Assembly: GCA_048213135.1 (NCBI GenBank)
Contig: PS015335.1
Span: 52,070 to 74,218 of the forward strand
Direction: 5' to 3'
Origin: Reclinomonas americana ATCC 50394
Lineage: Eukaryota > Jakobida > Jakobea > Jakobida
Length of the DNA stretch: 22,149 bases
The notes beneath the pieces are model-generated. The model searched no databases, was not told the DNA's origin, and worked only from the letters and a program-made list of their open reading frames with translations. Positions 9,401 through 18,010 of the stretch are shown piece after piece. Position 1 is the stretch's first letter, and each line of letters begins with the position of its first letter. Made by a program: the position numbers and the translations under genes.

Positions 9401-12400
9401 GTTCGAGTGCCTCCCATCGTCTGTCGAGTGGGAATCATGTGCGTGCTGTTTATGCACTGCAGTGTACTTGAATGTAGAGACGCACGAAACGTTGTCATTT
9501 TGCTTGAATGAGGACACCCAAGTGAGAGAGTGTGTGTTGGCGTGTGTGTTGCTTGAGTGTGGCTTGTTGTATTGCCGCCACGCAGCATACTTACCGCCAA
9601 TTGTGACGCAGGATGTCAATCCATCACTGCGCACTCGTCTTGCTCGAGCTCTGCAAGTGTGCACGGAGTGGGTTGTGTCGAGGTTTGTCGCCTTCCAACG
9701 CATCTTCCTGTGCGTTGTTGTGCCTGACAGCCCCATGCAGTGGATGGTCAGATATCGACATTGAGTGCCTCCGCCGCACAAGTAGCGCAATTCTTGGTGA
9801 GTGCAACGCACACACTGCGAGGGGACGTGTTCTCTCTCTCTCTCTCCGTGTGTGTGTGCCTCTCTCTCTCCCTGTCTCTCTCCGTGTGTTCTCAACGAGT
9901 ATCTTCGCATCCTCAGGCGATGCATCTGAGGACGGTGCACCGGCGGAGAAGCGTCGTCGCACTCTTCAATCTTCCTCGTCGTCGTCAACTGCAATCGCAG
10001 ATGATGTGGCTGTTTTGTACTTGAAGATGCTGAAGGTATGGCTGTGCAAAGGAGTGTGCTTCCTTCTTTGTTCTCACGTTCCTGTTATGGCAGTCTGACG
10101 TCGGAGCTGCGCGATCGCTCTTTCGCTTCGCTCTCGGTCGTGGCGAAGGCGCATGGAGTGCGTATCTTCGCGACACGCTACTTGCCACTGCACGAACTGC
10201 GGATGACACGGTGGCGGAGGTGGCGCAACGAGCACGCCACTTGCAGGCACTGCATCTATGGACCCCTGACGGTTTGCCGTCTGCGTGAAGTCGTTAATGG
10301 TTCTGCGCTCAAGAAGTAGAGGATACAGGATCCCGATTGGTTGCCCTCCGTCCACTCTCAACTCCACTGCCACCAGCACTCCTCAAACAAGGCCACTCGC
10401 TAACTGCGTCGTCGTCGTCGTCATCCTCCAGGTTTGTCATTTATCTGCATTTCTTTTTGGCGTTGTGCTGATCGTTCGTCGCAGCCTGTACGCACAAGCA
10501 GAGACGATCTCACAGATCGGTCGCCTCAGCATGCACTACATGCAAACGGCGTCGTTCCCGAATGGGATTGCCCTCGGTTCGGCTCGTGTGTGACTATCCA
10601 TGTAGGCAGTGCCTCATTCCTGTGTCACCAGCTCGGTTTTTGTCCAACGTGCTGCGCAATCTGTCAACGAGTGCCGATGTAGCGAGACTGGTGGAGGAGT
10701 TGCAGCGCTTACTGCCGTTTCTGTTGGAAGACACTCTTGCTGGCTTGCTTCGGTGCGTGAAACAGTTAGCTCACAGCATCAATTCAGCGCTAATGAGCGC
10801 ATCCGCGAGCGCAGTTCCGTCCTTCTCGACGCACTGCAGCCAGGGTGTGAATCTGATGAGGTGCATTGCTCTCGAGTCGCCGGCGTGATGCGACTTGCCA
10901 CGCAGCAGCCGCAGCTTCCGTGGAGCGCAGTGTTCGATGGCGATGTTTGCGCTCGTCTCGTGTTCAGTCGCGCGCAGGCAGTGCGCCGATCACGATTGCA
11001 GACGGTCGCCAAGCCAGTGGCTGAGCAAGTGATTGAGCTGCTGGAGACGGCACGTGGTGGCACCGCTCGTCTCCTCGGCGAATGCACGCTGCCGCGCAGT
11101 CGGCTGTGGTGGTTTGCCACTCGATTCGCTCCTGCCACTGTGCAGGCACGCATACTGTCCTACGCCTGTGGTGATGGAGGGCAACAGCAACAGCAACGAC
11201 AGCAGCAGCACCAATGTGCAGACGAGGAGGATGGGCGGAAGGAGATGGACGATGAAGATGACATTGGTTTGTGCATCACCGTGGAAAGTCATGCAGCAGC
11301 TCTTCTGACGAAATGTGAATTGCGCAGCGTTGCTGGATGCTGGCAAAAGTGCCAGTGCACCTGCGTTGCCTCCACCCCGGATGCTGCTGTACACTGAGTC
11401 AGGTGAGTGGGTGTGGCGACTTTCCCGTCTCATAGTGTCACTGACAGCACTCTCGTGATGCAGGCACGTTTGTGGACCCGGAGGTGAGCTCCGGAAGCGA
11501 CAAGACAATGCGTCGTTCATTGCTCACATGCAGCGCAGATTTCGTGGTTTGAGCGGCTGGCGGCGCTGGTGGTTTCTGGCAACCGATGGACTCCCGTCGT
11601 TGAATCCTCTGTGCGACCCTGTGAGCGGTTTCCTCACGGTCCATCACCTGTGCCACCACTGCGTGACCTGCTGCTGTGGGAGTGGCAGCGCGACAGTGCA
11701 TCTCCGTGGAGCGTCGGTGTGTATCTCCAGGAACTTAATCGTGCTGCCGGCATTACTGACCATGCACATGTGCAGTGCCATTGCTTCGCACAATGGTGGA
11801 CGTTCATCTGCCTGCAGTGTTTGGCGATTCAGTGACAGACCTGGCACAGGAGGTGCTGGTCGAGGCAGGGAACTTGAGAGATCGTGTGCAAGAGTTTCGT
11901 GAGGATTCAGAGACAGACAGTCAATGCACTTGTGCTAATGTTGTGGCAGAGAGCGACGCATCGTGGACACTCTACAGTGCCTGTTTCAGCGGCTTCACGA
12001 ACATGCCGCTGTTCAAGGTGGTTTGCGCGACTGGGGCGAGGTGGTGAGCACTGTAATGCAGCGCGTGCCACTGTCGGCGCAGTCGAGAGTTGTGGAGCGA
12101 CTGGTGGTACCCGTGGTCGTCTCGCTGCGTCCACCACTTGGTCAAGCATCGTCGATGGCGTATGCAGAACACCAGATGCACCAGCTCGATCAATGCATGT
12201 CAGTGCTCGGTGATGGAGACGCACTCCGTCGACTGCTGCCGCATTTTCTGGTGCAGGCGTGCGAGGCTGGTCTTGTGGCCTCCACGCTCCTCTCGCAATG
12301 TCGGGCGGTGGCCTCGTGGTGCGGTCGAATGGGTGCTGAATACTGCCAGCAGCTGGTCGACGATGCGTTGCAGTGCGCGGTGCTCTCCATGCGGTGTGTC

Positions 12401-12822
12401 TACATGCTGTGAGTGCGATTGATGAGTGTCAATGCTCACTGTTGGAAACAGCGTGAACAAGGACGCAGCAGATGGCTTCTTGGCTGATCTTCGAGAGGCC
12501 ATCATGTCGGCAGCTCCGTCTGCGATTGCGACGACGGCTTCTGGAGAAGTGTGCACACAGCAGCCGAGGTCAGCGGGCTACAACTGTTGCTTAAGCACCT
12601 CGTCTGATACTGATTGCTGGTTGTTCCAGAACTCCATCGCCAGTCAGCATGCTGGTCGACACCGTAGTCTTCCAGCGCTCGCCTTCTCCTCCTCCTCCAC
12701 CACCACCACCACCACCACCACCAGCAGTCCCCACTCGACCGGCTGCAACACTTGCACTGCCGCTGCGATCCGCCACACCAGCGAAACCAATGCTGGTGCG
12801 CAAAACAACGGTGCGACGATGA
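6465..12822 (+). CDS. Large helical-repeat-like protein, about 1,273 aa, unrecognised
   Basis: I do not recognise this protein. Proposed exons: 6465-6608, 6773-7004, 7063-7227, 7280-7645, 7711-7826, 7888-8067, 8130-8195, 8265-8513, 9612-9682, 9741-9796, 9917-10035, 10094-10271, 10329-10431, 10485-10585, 10632-10752, 10788-11266, 11328-11402, 11464-11483, 11539-11769, 11850-11898, 11952-12393, 12452-12517, 12630-12822. All phases are consistent. The product is Leu/Ala/Val-rich and looks alpha-helical throughout (for example DVARLVEELQRLLPFLLED), as in HEAT-type scaffolds. A basic, possibly nuclear, signal (PAEKRRRT) lies near residue 555. A Gln-rich then acidic stretch is encoded around 11182-11265, and a run of 12 prolines near the C-terminus is followed by a basic tail (KPMLVRKTTVRR). 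The joins near 9741, 11850, 11952 and 12518-12629 are the least certain. If the intron 8514-9611 is wrong, this is two genes, one ending at the TAA at 8532-8534. Confidence 0.65.
8514..9611 (+). repeat. Intron with tandem array repeating its own 5' splice site
   Basis: The intron starts TCA|GTTGCGTGC. From 8514 to about 8980 it is purine-rich tandem sequence. Its units open with TCAGTTGCGT at 8511, 8734 and 8881 and share the segments AAAGGGAGCGGGGA, GGAGGCAAAGGG and GGAAGGGATAAGGAAAGAAGTGAA. Unit lengths are 223 and 147 bp. The rest (9000-9611) has ordinary composition with a weak 30-bp duplication (9031 and 9100). Unspliced translation would stop at 8534. Confidence 0.75.
11182..11220 (+). 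repeat. CAG/CAA repeat coding a Gln-rich tract
   Basis: CAACAG and CAGCAG repeats encode a glutamine-rich stretch with one Arg and one His inside the exon 10788-11266 of the 1,273-aa gene. It is immediately followed by an acidic Asp/Glu stretch. This low-complexity insert probably forms a disordered loop between helical parts. Confidence 0.8.
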
Positions 12823-12863
12823 ACGTGGATGACGCATCGACTGCATTACATTCGGGAGTGTAG

Positions 12864-13900
12864 CTATTCTGACATGGCTTCGGGAGCCGCCTCCTCTTCT
12901 CGTGATGGTAGTGCAATGCCCCTGCGCCAACGAGAGAGAGGAAATGTGAGGGACGAGGAACAGAGGGATGGGGCGAGCCGAAGGCGAGCAAGGAAGGTGA
13001 AGGGAGACGAACGAAAGAATATGAGAGGCGAGCAAAGGATGGGAAGAACACGAAAGAATGAAAGCAACAGCAGCGAGATGAAACACGACACCAGGCAGAG
13101 CTCCCTCCCAATTCACCCCCCTTCACCCCGCTCTTCTCCCTTTCTCTCCCCCCTTCTTCTCACCTTGCCTCCGCCGCACTCTTTGCACGCTTCAACAACC
13201 GCTCCTCCACAATGTTGGCCTCCTGGATGCGCAGATTCTTCTCCGCCAGCTCATACATGGCGTTCTCCAGCATGGCCAGCGCCTCACTCGATCCCATCTG
13301 CGACGACTTGCGTTTCCTGTTCACATCGTCGACTTCGGCGCGTGTCGAATCCAGCCGCGCCGTCGCCTGCCGTCCATAGTCCTCCACCAGCGTGTTGCTC
13401 TTGCGCCACGCGTTGGGTCCATACTTTTTCGCCAGCTCCAGATTGATGATGCGCGTGCTCTGGTGCTGCAGCANNNNNNNNNNNNNNNNNNNNCTCTCTC
13501 TCTCTCTCTCTCTCTCTCCCTCCCTCCCTCCTCTTGTCCCCTTGCATCCCTCTCAATCACCTGCGACGCCACACCCTGCTCCGCACGCTGCAACAACGTC
13601 GCCAAGAACGGCGACTCCTACCAACCACACACACACACATGAGCCAAGCAACATCATACTTCCCTCAGAACAACGACAACTACGAAACAAATCGCAGCTC
13701 ATAAGGCGGGAACTCCTCCTTCACCCGCTGATGCTCCACATTGGTCGACACACCCGACGCGCGCAACTCCTGCTGGATCATCGAGTGCACAAGCTGCTGC
13801 ATGCGCGGGTCCTCCTACAGAGACAAGCAAAGAACGAGTGAGAAAAAGAGAAAGGAGATGGCCATGTCACACTTGCCTGCAACAACAAGCGACGGTGTGT

Positions 13901-13980
<80 letters not shown>

Positions 13981-14180
13981 GAGGAGAGAGAGAGGAGAGA
14001 GAGAGAGAGAGAGAGNNNNNNNNNNNNNNNNNNNNGCAAGTGTGTGTGTGCAAGTGTGTGCAAGTGTGTGAGAGAGAGAAGAGAAAGAGTGTGCACGTGT
14101 TTGTTTGTTTGTGCGGTTCACGCAACATATTCATGGTCGATGTACGGCAACGCGTCAATCTGCACCTCCTCGTCTTCCAT
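12864..14180 (-). CDS. BCAS2: BCAS2/SPF27 (Cwf7), Prp19/NTC splicing-complex subunit
   Basis: Nuclear pre-mRNA splicing factor; in the Prp19 (NTC) complex SPF27 scaffolds PRP19 and CDC5L. Exons on the minus strand: 14180-14127, 13814-13689, 13617-13561, 13465-13164, 12921-12864. Phases agree and give 198 aa (human protein 225, fission yeast Cwf7 about 187). Family marks are an acidic N-terminus followed by DALPYIDHEY (family DALPYxD), the block HQSTRIINLELAKKYGPNAW (human HQAVRIENLEL...NAW), and a C-terminal coiled coil (ENAMYELAEKNLRIQEANI). The start is the only Met before that N-terminal block. Without removal of the last intron the protein would end AEAR-stop at 13160 (180 aa); splicing adds GIALPSREEEAAPEAMSE. 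The gene is head to head with TAM41 and tail to tail with the 1,273-aa gene. Confidence 0.92.
13466..13560 (-). repeat. BCAS2 intron 3: CT run with 20-base gap
   Basis: On the sense (minus) strand the intron starts GTGATTGAG, passes through a purine run and a 20-base N run (13474-13493), and ends TGCTGCAG. Only eight intron bases remain between the gap and the next exon. The acceptor is fixed by the conserved HQSTRI block that follows. Confidence 0.75.
13815..14126 (-). repeat. BCAS2 intron 1: TG/AG compound microsatellite with gap
   Basis: Read on the plus strand, a TG run (about 13893-13953) passes straight into an AG run (to 14015) and a 20-base N run (14016-14035). On the transcribed strand this is CT then CA repeat. 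The donor is GTTGCGTGAA and the acceptor CTGTAG; phase 0 joins DHEY to EDPRMQQ, as in BCAS2 homologues. Confidence 0.85.
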
Positions 14181-14276
14181 TGCACACGCACACGCACACA
14201 CAAAAGAGCTTGACGATCAAAGTGCGATTCACCGTCTGATGCGATCGATGGATCTCGCTTTTTTTTTTTATGATTG
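14181..14276. promoter_or_regulatory. 96-bp bidirectional intergenic region, BCAS2 / TAM41
   Basis: Only 96 bases separate the BCAS2 ATG (minus) from the TAM41 ATG (14277, plus), so this stretch, perhaps with the first exons, must hold both promoters. It contains an alternating CA/CG-rich part, the sequence GCGATCGATGGATCTCGC, and a T-tract just before the TAM41 start. I see no TATA box in either direction. Confidence 0.6.
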
Positions 14277-14451
14277 ATGGAGCGTAGTTTGGCTGTTGCT
14301 CGAACGCTTCTTACGCGGCTGCCGCCGACGCGCTTCGCATTCGGTTATGGGTCGTCGTTTTTTGCGCAGACGAATTATGCCGTGTCGACTTTGAAGGTGT
14401 GGGCGAGTGAGGGAAGGGAGAATGTGTGTGTCTCTCTCCGCGTTCTCTCTA

Positions 14452-14485
<34 letters not shown>

Positions 14486-16973
14486 GCACATTCAAGTCAC
14501 TTGCAGTCTCTGTGAGATTTCCCTTGCATTTTTGACAGATTGTGCGAGTTGTCTTGCATCTTATCGCTTTCTCTCATTCTCTCTCTCTCTTACACACACA
14601 CACACCTCCATGCTACTCTACACGTGCACCTCTGTGCTCAATGCCTCAAGTGTCTCCCTGCGAGTTTTCTCTGTGGAATCACGAGTTGTCTTGCATCTTG
14701 CTGTTGCTCTCTCTCACACACACCGTTCTCTTCATTCTCAATCTCACACTCTCCTTCCCCTCCCCCCTTCTCCCTCCCCTCCATCTCCCTCTCACTCTCT
14801 TCCTTTCCCTCCACACAGGCCCCCGTCGTGGACGTCGTCGTCGCGGTGGAGAACCCCGCCCTCTGGCATCACGAGAACATGCTGTTGAATCGACAAGACT
14901 ACTCCACGCTGGCGGTGCTCATGGGTTTGTCGTTTTATTTCGCGCCAACAGTGATCACCTTGATGCCGACGTGTGGCGCTGCAGGTGGTCGACTGGTGGG
15001 CGGAATCGCGCAGAGCTTTGGTGCACGAGTGTGGTACAATCCGTATGCCACTGTGGATGGAGTGGTGTGTTGTTGTATCTCTTGCTCCATCTCTCTTTGC
15101 CGCCTTTCCCTTCTCACCACCCTCCCCCCCCCAGCGCGTCAAATACGGCGTGGTGAGCATGTCAGCACTGGAGAACGACTTGCGGCATTGGGAAACACTA
15201 TTCCTCGCCGGCCGGTTGCACAAGCCGGTGTGCACCACTCTTTGTCATGCCCTTCTTGCTTGTGCCCCCTGTGGCCTTACATTGTCGGTAGGTCAAGTTC
15301 ATTCACGGCGAAGCCCCACTGCCGGAGCATCTGGAAGAGGCACTGCAGCAGAACCTACGTAGTGCGGTGTACACGGCGCTGCTGATGCTGCCAACGCACT
15401 TTACCGTGGGTGACTTGTACCAAAAGATCACTGGCCTCTCGTACACGGGTTTGTTTGCAGGCGTTTCTGCGGATCCCTCAGCAGATCACCGCTGACGTCT
15501 ATGATGCAGGCGATCCACGCATGGGCATGGCAGAGAATCCCGACAAGGTGCACAACATTGTGCACGGTCACCTGCCGCTCTTTGAAGAGCTCTACGCACC
15601 ACTCCTGCCATCCATACGTGGTCTCCACGCCAATGTCGACACTGGAAATTGCTCGGTGAGTGCCTTTCTCTCTCTATCTCTGTTCATCTTGCCTGTGTGT
15701 CCGAGCGCTTCTGTCTGTCTGTCTGTCTCTTCATCTTGCGTGTGTGTGCAAGTGTGTCTGTCTGTCTCTCTGTCTGTCTGGCTGACTGTCTCTCTCTCTC
15801 TCTCTCTCTGTCTGTATCTCTCTCTGTGCGTGCGTGTGTGTGTGTGTGTGTGTCTGTGACAGCTGTCTGTCTGTCTGTCTGTCTGTCTCTCCGTCTCTCT
15901 CTCTCTCTCTCTGTGCGTGGGTGTCTGTGCGAGTGTGTGTCTGTCTGTCTCTCTCTATATGTCTCTCCTCTCTCTCTCTCTCTCGCTCTCTCTCTCTCTC
16001 TGTATGTGTGTGTGTGTTTTTCTGCCCTTCCTCTCACCGTTTTACAGTTTGACCACTCGCCCGAGTCCGTGGCGCACGCGCTGAGTCAGCTCCCATGGTG
16101 GCTGCAGCAGGATGTGCTGGAGACGTGGCGCGGTGCCTCGCCACCAGAGCCACCGCGGGACGGTTTGTCGCGCTCCCATCCTTCATTCCTTTCACCCCAT
16201 TGTCAGCGCTGACGCAATCCCCATGCAGGCCTGCTGCGCATCACCTCGCTGGATCTGGTGGGCGAAACGGTCACCATCTCCAACGTCGGCTACCTGCCAG
16301 TGTCACTCGAGGGGCACGTGCTGATGGATCACCAAACACACATTGGTCAGGCGAAGCGCGGACGATACACCTTCCCCGCCGGTGTGTGACAAAAGGAACT
16401 GTGATACGATGACATCGGTGCGCCACTGACGTCTGTGCGTTGCGTGAGCAGGAATGATGCTGGGTCCAGGCCGAGCGGTCACTCTGCACAGCGGGCCGCG
16501 AGCCAAGCGCACACGACAGTACGTTTGTTGATGGGAGAGATGATCTCGTAACCCGCTGACCCGCTGCTGCACAGAACATACGACGGCACCTCGCACATCA
16601 ACTGGATGTACTATCGAGTGTGGAACAATGACGGTGATGTGGCGTATCTGCTGGACTCGCAAGGCGCCGAGGTGCACCGTTTGGGACGTGGTCCGCGTGG
16701 TGAGCAGTCGCCTGCTCAGCGATCTTTTCCCCGCAACCGTTGTCTCACCACATGGCAGGCAACGATCCACTCTACGAGATGGCACTCCACGAGCACGATC
16801 GGGGGGCGTCACGCGTACCCTCGCTGGTCGAGCAGGCCGTCAGTCGACGGGTGCGCTCGAGCATGAATGGTCAGTATTTCCTCGGTGTACTGTCGGCGGG
16901 CCCACTCGGCGCCCTCCGATATGTGCGGGAGAAGGTGGAGAAGAACTGGCGAGTGCGTGCCACGCGAAGGTGA
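14277..16973 (+). CDS. TAM41: TAM41 mitochondrial CDP-DAG synthase with inserted lamin-tail domain
   Basis: Phosphatidate cytidylyltransferase of the inner mitochondrial membrane, matrix side (phosphatidate + CTP to CDP-diacylglycerol, for cardiolipin). Exons: 14277-14396, 14819-14924, 14985-15064, 15135-15227, 15292-15448, 15510-15655, 16048-16162, 16229-16381, 16452-16518, 16575-16699, 16759-16973. All phases agree; 458 aa. The first 20 residues are basic and fit a targeting peptide. The nucleotidyltransferase motif AFGYGSSFF is at 21-29, with acidic residues in VVDVVVAVENP after it. Further family blocks are RVKYGVVS, LFLAGRLHKP, LRSAVYTALLMLP, GLSYTGDPRM and FDHSPE...LP. Residues 273-387 form a lamin-tail domain. 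The family's usual C-terminus (RSSMNGQYFLGVLSAGPLGA, then LRYVREKVEK) resumes at about 408-449. TAM41 identity is secure. Confidence 0.93.
14397..14818 (+). repeat. TAM41 intron 1, CT/CA-rich with internal duplication
   Basis: This intron starts GTGTGG and ends CACACAG, and is made of CT and CA runs. Two or three related blocks recur (a CTCTCT run, then ACACACAC, then a unit containing GAGTTGTCTTGCATCTT at about 14545 and 14684), so it grew partly by segmental tandem duplication. I see no coding exon in it. Confidence 0.75.
15656..16047 (+). repeat. TAM41 intron 6, CT/TG/TCTG microsatellites
   Basis: The intron begins GTGAGTG and ends TTTTACAG. It consists of interleaved CT, TG and TCTG repeats. 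Frames through it give only Ser/Leu/Val/Cys-rich artefacts. The exons either side join in phase 0 within conserved TAM41 sequence. Confidence 0.85.
16229..16699 (+). other. Lamin-tail domain (LTD) encoded by three exons inside TAM41
   Basis: Exons 16229-16381, 16452-16518 and 16575-16699 encode residues 273-387. They show the order of the LTD beta-sandwich: LRITSLDLVGETVTISNVGY (first strands), RGRYTFPAGMMLGPGRAVTL (the FPxG..L.PG..VT core), then INWMYYRVWNNDGDVAYLLD and SQGAEVHRL (the W...N..GD.A.L....G.EV end). The introns before the first and after the last of these exons are both phase 1, so the module could be gained or lost without shifting the frame. LTDs occur in nuclear lamins and many other proteins as binding modules. 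A TAM41 with such an insert is not known to me. Confidence 0.87.
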
Positions 16974-17990
16974 CTCCAAGCGTGATTAAAGGGAAATAAA
17001 AGATTGAATGCATTGTGCTTCTCTCCTCATTCGGTCGGGGGAGAAGAATTGGCGCACATGCGTGCCAGGAGGATGATAATTCCAAGCTTGGTGAAGAACG
17101 GAAACACTCTTTCCGTTGTGCTTCTCTCTGCGCGCATGAAGCGGTCCGGAGAGAATGATGCGTCAAGCGTAATACGAAAGAGGAAAGACTCCATCGTTGT
17201 GCTTCTCTCGTCGTGCCTGCTGCGGCCCAGAGAGAAGCATAGACGACGAAGAAAAGATTGGATCCATTGCTTCTCTCTGCGTGCATGAAGTGACCCGGGG
17301 GCGAAGCAAAGGCAGCAGAGAAAGACTGCATCCATTGCTTCTCTCTGCGTGCACGAAGCGGCGCAGGGAAGGACTGGAATCAGAGAAAGACTATTCTCCA
17401 CTGTGCTTCCTTCCGCCTGCCAGAAGCGGCCTTAAGCTTGGGAGAAGAAAAGGAAGAAGGAGGAGAAGAAGAAGGAGAGGAAGAAGAAGAAGAAGAAGAA
17501 GAAGAACACCAATAACAACAACAACAACAACAACAACATCAACAACAAGAACAAGAACAAGAACAAGAAGACCAAGAAGAAGAAGCCACGCGAAGGAAAT
17601 TCCAGAGGTAATGCTGGAGCCATTGTGCTTCGAAGCTTCCCCTCCGCTTGCGTGAAGTGACAGTGCCACACGAAGAAACTGCACGCGACATTGAGGGCAA
17701 AAGATGCTTGCATCCTTGTGCTTTCCTCCACATGCCTGAAGCGACCGTGCCACACGAAGGAACTCCACGCGACATTGACGGCAGGAGATGACTGCATCCT
17801 TGTGTTTCCCTCCGCGTGTCTGAAGCGACCGCGCTACACGAAAGACGTTGAAGGCAACAGATGCTTGCATCCAGCGCGCCTCCCTCCACATGCCAGAAAC
17901 GACCTGTGGAGCAAAAACTGGCAAGCACAATCGTGATTAAAGAAAAGAAAGATTGGATCCATTGTGTTTTCCCCCGCGTGCCTGTGAAGC
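16937..17990 (+). repeat. Minisatellite derived from the TAM41 3' end, about 11 units
   Basis: Units carry a shared anchor (CATTGTGCTTCTCT or close variants) at 17011, 17114, 17195, 17265, 17333, 17399, 17621, 17711, 17795, 17868 and 17959, so spacing is mostly 66-103 bp. The first copy is the TAM41 end itself: GAGAAGAACTGGCG (16937) recurs as GAGAAGAATTGGCG (17040), and TGCGTGCCACGCGAAGG recurs in altered form. A GAA then CAA microsatellite (about 17450-17585) sits in the sixth interval. The last unit ends close to the LEO1 stop. Open frames on either strand here are repeat artefacts. Confidence 0.85.
16995..17000 (+). terminator. Poly(A) signal AATAAA of TAM41
   Basis: A canonical AATAAA lies 21 bases after the TAM41 stop codon, within a short A-rich stretch and followed by a TTGTGCTTCTCT pyrimidine/GT-rich region. 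Both agree with a cleavage and polyadenylation site. It falls inside the first minisatellite unit. Confidence 0.7.
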
Positions 17991-18010
17991 AGGTGCACCG
18001 CGCGCGTATG

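Noticed and set aside
12557-12610. Alternative exon frame reading TAAEVSGLQLLLKHLV
   Set aside because: It looks helical, but no donor in the preceding exon has the required phase. The join from 12517 to 12630 keeps the frame through the polyproline tail.
6465-12822. Naming the large helical protein as FANCI, FANCA or an Integrator subunit
   Set aside because: Size and composition are suggestive only; the C-terminus and other segments show no convincing motif for any of them, so no name is given.
16229-16973. Lamin-tail domain as a separate gene downstream of TAM41
   Set aside because: There is no stop at the end of the preceding TAM41 exon, no start codon in a suitable place, and the typical TAM41 C-terminus comes after the LTD.
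16937-17990. CRISPR-like array of repeats and spacers
   Set aside because: Units are degenerate, variable in length and continuous, without identical direct repeats and unique spacers, in a eukaryotic intergenic region.
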